64,000 nucleotides of DNA from Patagioenas fasciata (taxonomy: Eukaryota; Chordata; Aves; Columbiformes; Columbidae), in assembly GCF_037038585.1 (NCBI RefSeq), contig NC_092523.1:43179001-43243000 (forward strand). Direction: 5' to 3'. A model generated the notes under the pieces. The model searched no databases and was not told the DNA's origin. It saw nothing but the letters and a program-made list of their open reading frames with translations. The position numbers were made by a program, and so were the translations under genes. Below, piece after piece: positions 60,328 to 64,000 of the stretch (positions are counted from its first letter, which is position 1; the number at the start of each line of letters is the position of its first letter).

Positions 60328-63300
60328 AAATCTGACCTACACCCCTAGTTCAGACCAGGTTGCTGAAAATTTCTCAGTCTGGTCTAACTGGACACAATGC
60401 AGAAGACTGTACCTCCTTTATGGGGGCCACTCAGGCTGTGGGGTGTCCCTGCCAGGTGAGACTCACGATGTGGACATGTCATTTTTCAGGTAGGAAGGTG
60501 ATGTGATGCTCTGTCACCTGTCTTGCTTGCAGCTGTGAAGCCCAGCAGGGATGAAGGCTGTGCCATCACTTGCATCTCCCTGACTCAAGAAGCTGGGCTG
60601 TATGCCAGTTGATAAAACAAGTCAGAAAAATGCTGTCGTACTTTGACGTTATAATTCTAGATAACATGCAATGTGTAATAAGCAAGGACTTTCAATTATT
60701 TCTTCCCAATTTTTATAAATGAAAATGCATGAGGTAAGTCTGTAATACAATTAGTATTTTCATATATAAAAGTTACTTTTGTTCTCAGTCTTGCCTCATT
60801 CAGTTAGCTTTAGAATGCTTCAATACCTTTAACTAAAATGACGTAGGTCACATTCGGCAAACCAATTCCAGCATTTTTCAGGAAAAAATATGTTAAAATT
60901 AAACTAAATTGCCAGAATTGAAGTTCTCTGTTGAACTGTAACTCTTTAAAACTTCCTCTTGATATGCTTTTACAAATGTGAGACTCTGGCTATGGTGTTT
61001 TGAATAACACTTACTTAGAGCTTCAGATTAAATTAAAAAGTATTTTATTTCGAATATATTCATTTATCATTCATTGTCATTTATTCAAATTAATGTTTGA
61101 TGTGATTATGTAATATGGCATTTAAGAGAAGGTACTGACTGCAACTTCGATACATTCCCTGAATGCAGCTGTTTTCATCACTGCCAAGCTACTATTATTT
61201 TTTAGCCTCTGAGTTTGACTGCTGTAGTTGGTGGAATTTACAAACAGAAGCAGGAATATTTAACATCCTGAATGGTGACAATCCACTACTGTAAAAATAT
61301 TTTTTCAATTTCTATCATAATTTTTCTCTGAGATCAGAAAAGGTCAGGGAATATCTTTGGAAAGCCTTCTTTTCCAGAAGAAATTACTTAAATATTGGTA
61401 AATCTAATAAAGTGTCTTATTAAGTTGAGTAGTGACTGCATTGAACACATCTCAATTTTTATCTACTCTCACCTTACTAAATAATTCTAAAATTTTACTT
61501 TAATTTTCTTATTCTATAAAACTCCTGCCTTCTCCTTCAGTCTCCACTCATTTTCCAGCGAAAGCTCAGGGGACTGTAATTCTTTATTAAAAACCTAGCA
61601 TTTGCAAAACTCCTCTTATTTCAGACTGTATTTTGTGCTAAGACTTTCCTAAAAGTAGATCCTTCATTTCTTAAAAGGGTCTATAATCAATATTTGGATA
61701 GCTTCTCAATTGTACTGCTTATTTTATTAAGAGAAAAATTGCTGAAAGCTAGGTAAATCGATTTTCCGCAGCCAAGGTTGCACAAAGAAATCTTATTTCA
61801 TGTAAAAAATGTGTCCCTATGTAGCTTACTTGACATTAGAGAGCTGCCAGATAGGAATGGAAGCAGATAATTAATTTAATTTAGTGTTATGTTATTTTAA
61901 TTATGCCAAATCGGTATCAAATACAAATAAATTTGAGAGTATTCCTAATTCTTCCATGATTGCTGGCCTCTGTGCTTATTTGATGCAACGAGCACACGGA
62001 CAGAAGAACATAAAAGCATCCAGCTGTGTTTCACCCTGTCAGCCAAGGTGTTGCTTTTAACACAGAATTCAGCCTCACAAGCAGTTTCTGGAAGTTTGGG
62101 GTTCATGATTAACACGGTACAGTGTATCTAGTCAGTTAGTTTTGCAAAATGCCTTTAACAAAAGGTAGGGTGCGTGACTAGTCAGTAAAATATAGAAGAG
62201 TTTTTCATATGTGCAATATACGTCTGGATAAAACCAATAATTTGACTAATGTACTGATGAATCATATTATTTTATTCTAATTGGATGGTTTTAAGTATAA
62301 GATGCCCCTAAACATTGTCGGTGTTCTGATGTATGGATACAGCAAATAAGAAATTTTTGAGACTATGGAATCTCTTTTGCGGCAACAACCTTTTAGCACT
62401 GGTTTAAGAAAATCCGTCTCATTTCATGCCCCAAGTCATATGATCAAAGTACCTGTTGTCAAAGTACCAGATTTTGACACAGCAACAGTAATCTACATAC
62501 AGAGAAGAACTTTCTGAGCTGCACTTGTTTAGTTTCTTGCTGTTCCTTAGTGATAGAATAGAGATAAAAATACCTTCAGCTGTATTTTCTGCCAAAGTCC
62601 AAGTTACAGAACTGGAAGTTTTTGTCACCTATTTAAACTGGTATATCTGCAGTCATGTTTCCCTAGAAATTCCCCTCTTCCAGTTCTTATGTTTATGGTG
62701 TGAAGCACAGTAACAAAACCAGTGTATACAGCAGAACAACAAATCATACCACTATTGATAGAAAATGTACCCAAAAAAATGTTTCTCAGTGTTCTGAAGA
62801 ACCCTGTAGACACAGCTTGTTGTAGGAAGCAACATAATTTAATGTTCAGAAAAATTCCTTTTCCACCAAGTTGGATATCAGTGCAACATCTGAAAGCATT
62901 AATCTCTCTGGATTGCTTAAAATGATTGAATGTTTTACTTTTTATATGCTCCTTATTTTACAATGATGATGCCTCTCAAAGAACTGATAACTTATCCGTG
63001 GAACCGTGGTCAGATAAATCACAAGTGTCAGGCAATGCAATGCGTTTTTTTCTAAACAAAGCAGAACTATTGCATATAGAGCAGTTTCTCCAAATGCCTC
63101 TCTTCCAGGTTTGAAGATCTTACATCTGAGCAAGACTGCATCCTGTCAGAGAGATCTGCTGCAAATACTAATGTTTCAGACCTTGGAGAATATGTTGCAC
63201 TAGTCCTTACAGTATTTTTAATGCAGTAGTCATGCTTAACAATTAAAAAATATCTTTTCATCTGTCTTCTGGGTTCCCCAAACCTAGAAATTAAGAAGCT

Positions 63301-64000
63301 TTATTACTTCTTATTCAAAGAGTGTCAACAGTCTCAAAATCCTGCTTAACTTACAGATATCACTTTAAGTGAGATATGTCATCTGAGTAATAGGAAATAT
63401 TTTGTAAAGTTATGGAGCTTAAGTCTGTCTGGGAAGGGGAACACTTCTCTTCATTAATCCTTCAAAATGCTTTTCGAGTTCATAACTGCTACATTGATCT
63501 TGCATACAGATCTCTATGGGATGCTGCTGATCATCCACGGATAACAAGATCTAGAGTTCGCTGCTATTTGTAATGTGTTGCTGACTGATGTGTGGTCACC
63601 CTTCCTATAGCCTAATGTGGACAGTGTAGGAGAAAATAATGAAAATAGATCCATGTAAGAATCTAAAAGTCTGACTTTTGAGGAAAAGCTTTTGCCTACC
63701 ATTACTTTCTCAAAAAAAAGTAATGAGAAGTATAGCTGTGCAAATAACAGACCAATATTGCAGCACACTCCTGTTTGAAAGGTGTAATGAATTCCTTGCT
63801 TTGTACTTATCTCTTTCACTTAAAAGGATATTCGCAGGAACAAAAGCCATGGTTTTAACCTGGAAACTGAATGATGACCATTTAATGCTTGAATCAATAA
63901 AAACATACCTCAGTCTGGAGTGTTAGAAAGATGTAGGCAGTTTGCATTCACTTTTTATAACAGTCTGCAAACTTTCACTTGATACTTACTAGAAAGAACA
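60328..64000. other. intergenic to window end
   Basis: AT-rich DNA with no recognisable coding exon or repeat family. An A/T-rich stretch near 61868-61905 contains TAATTTAATT-type homeodomain words. Nothing more is supported. Confidence 0.5.

Overview
The window looks like a bird nuclear genome, or at least a sauropsid one. It is AT-rich, with sparse genes, long intergenic spacers and short introns. It carries CR1-type LINE fragments ending in the typical octamer-like tail, plus avian-style LTR sequence. Two genes are recognisable with confidence, and both are neuropeptide Y receptors (class A GPCRs). NPY5R lies on the minus strand (CDS 16262-17593, uninterrupted). NPY1R lies on the plus strand (CDS 35186-35884 joined to 36003-36461). 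They are divergent, head to head, with about 17.6 kb between start codons, the arrangement known for the mammalian NPY1R/NPY5R locus.

Layout. 1-3216: two minus-strand CR1 fragments separated by unique DNA. 3217-16261: largely featureless DNA downstream of NPY5R, with two unexplained exon-like islands (about 4287-4447 plus and 6950-7235 minus), a GC-rich patch near 12 kb and a GAAA/GACA microsatellite. 16262-24440: NPY5R, a predicted 5'UTR intron holding a palindromic hAT-type MITE, and a CpG island (about 23640-24440) that is the likely NPY5R promoter. 24441-32090: inter-promoter spacer with an ERV-like repeat and a solo LTR. 32090-36461: the proposed NPY1R promoter and first exon, a CTCF-like motif, a second CpG island, and the NPY1R coding exons. 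36462-64000: gene-poor flank with a long decayed CR1 (44390-46680), a 536-bp pure polypyrimidine tract (53945-54480) and a fairly fresh CR1 3' half (59135-60327).

How the genes relate. Both receptors bind NPY-family peptides and signal through Gi/o. Their divergent placement and CpG-island promoters in a shared spacer fit the coordinated regulation proposed for this pair in mammals. All promoter, 5'UTR exon and CTCF calls here are inferred from motifs alone; the coding exons are secure. I found no new multi-gene system. The most useful items for follow-up are the 5' architecture of the two receptors, the MITE inside NPY5R, the NPY1R uORF, the polypyrimidine tract and the two unexplained exon-like islands.
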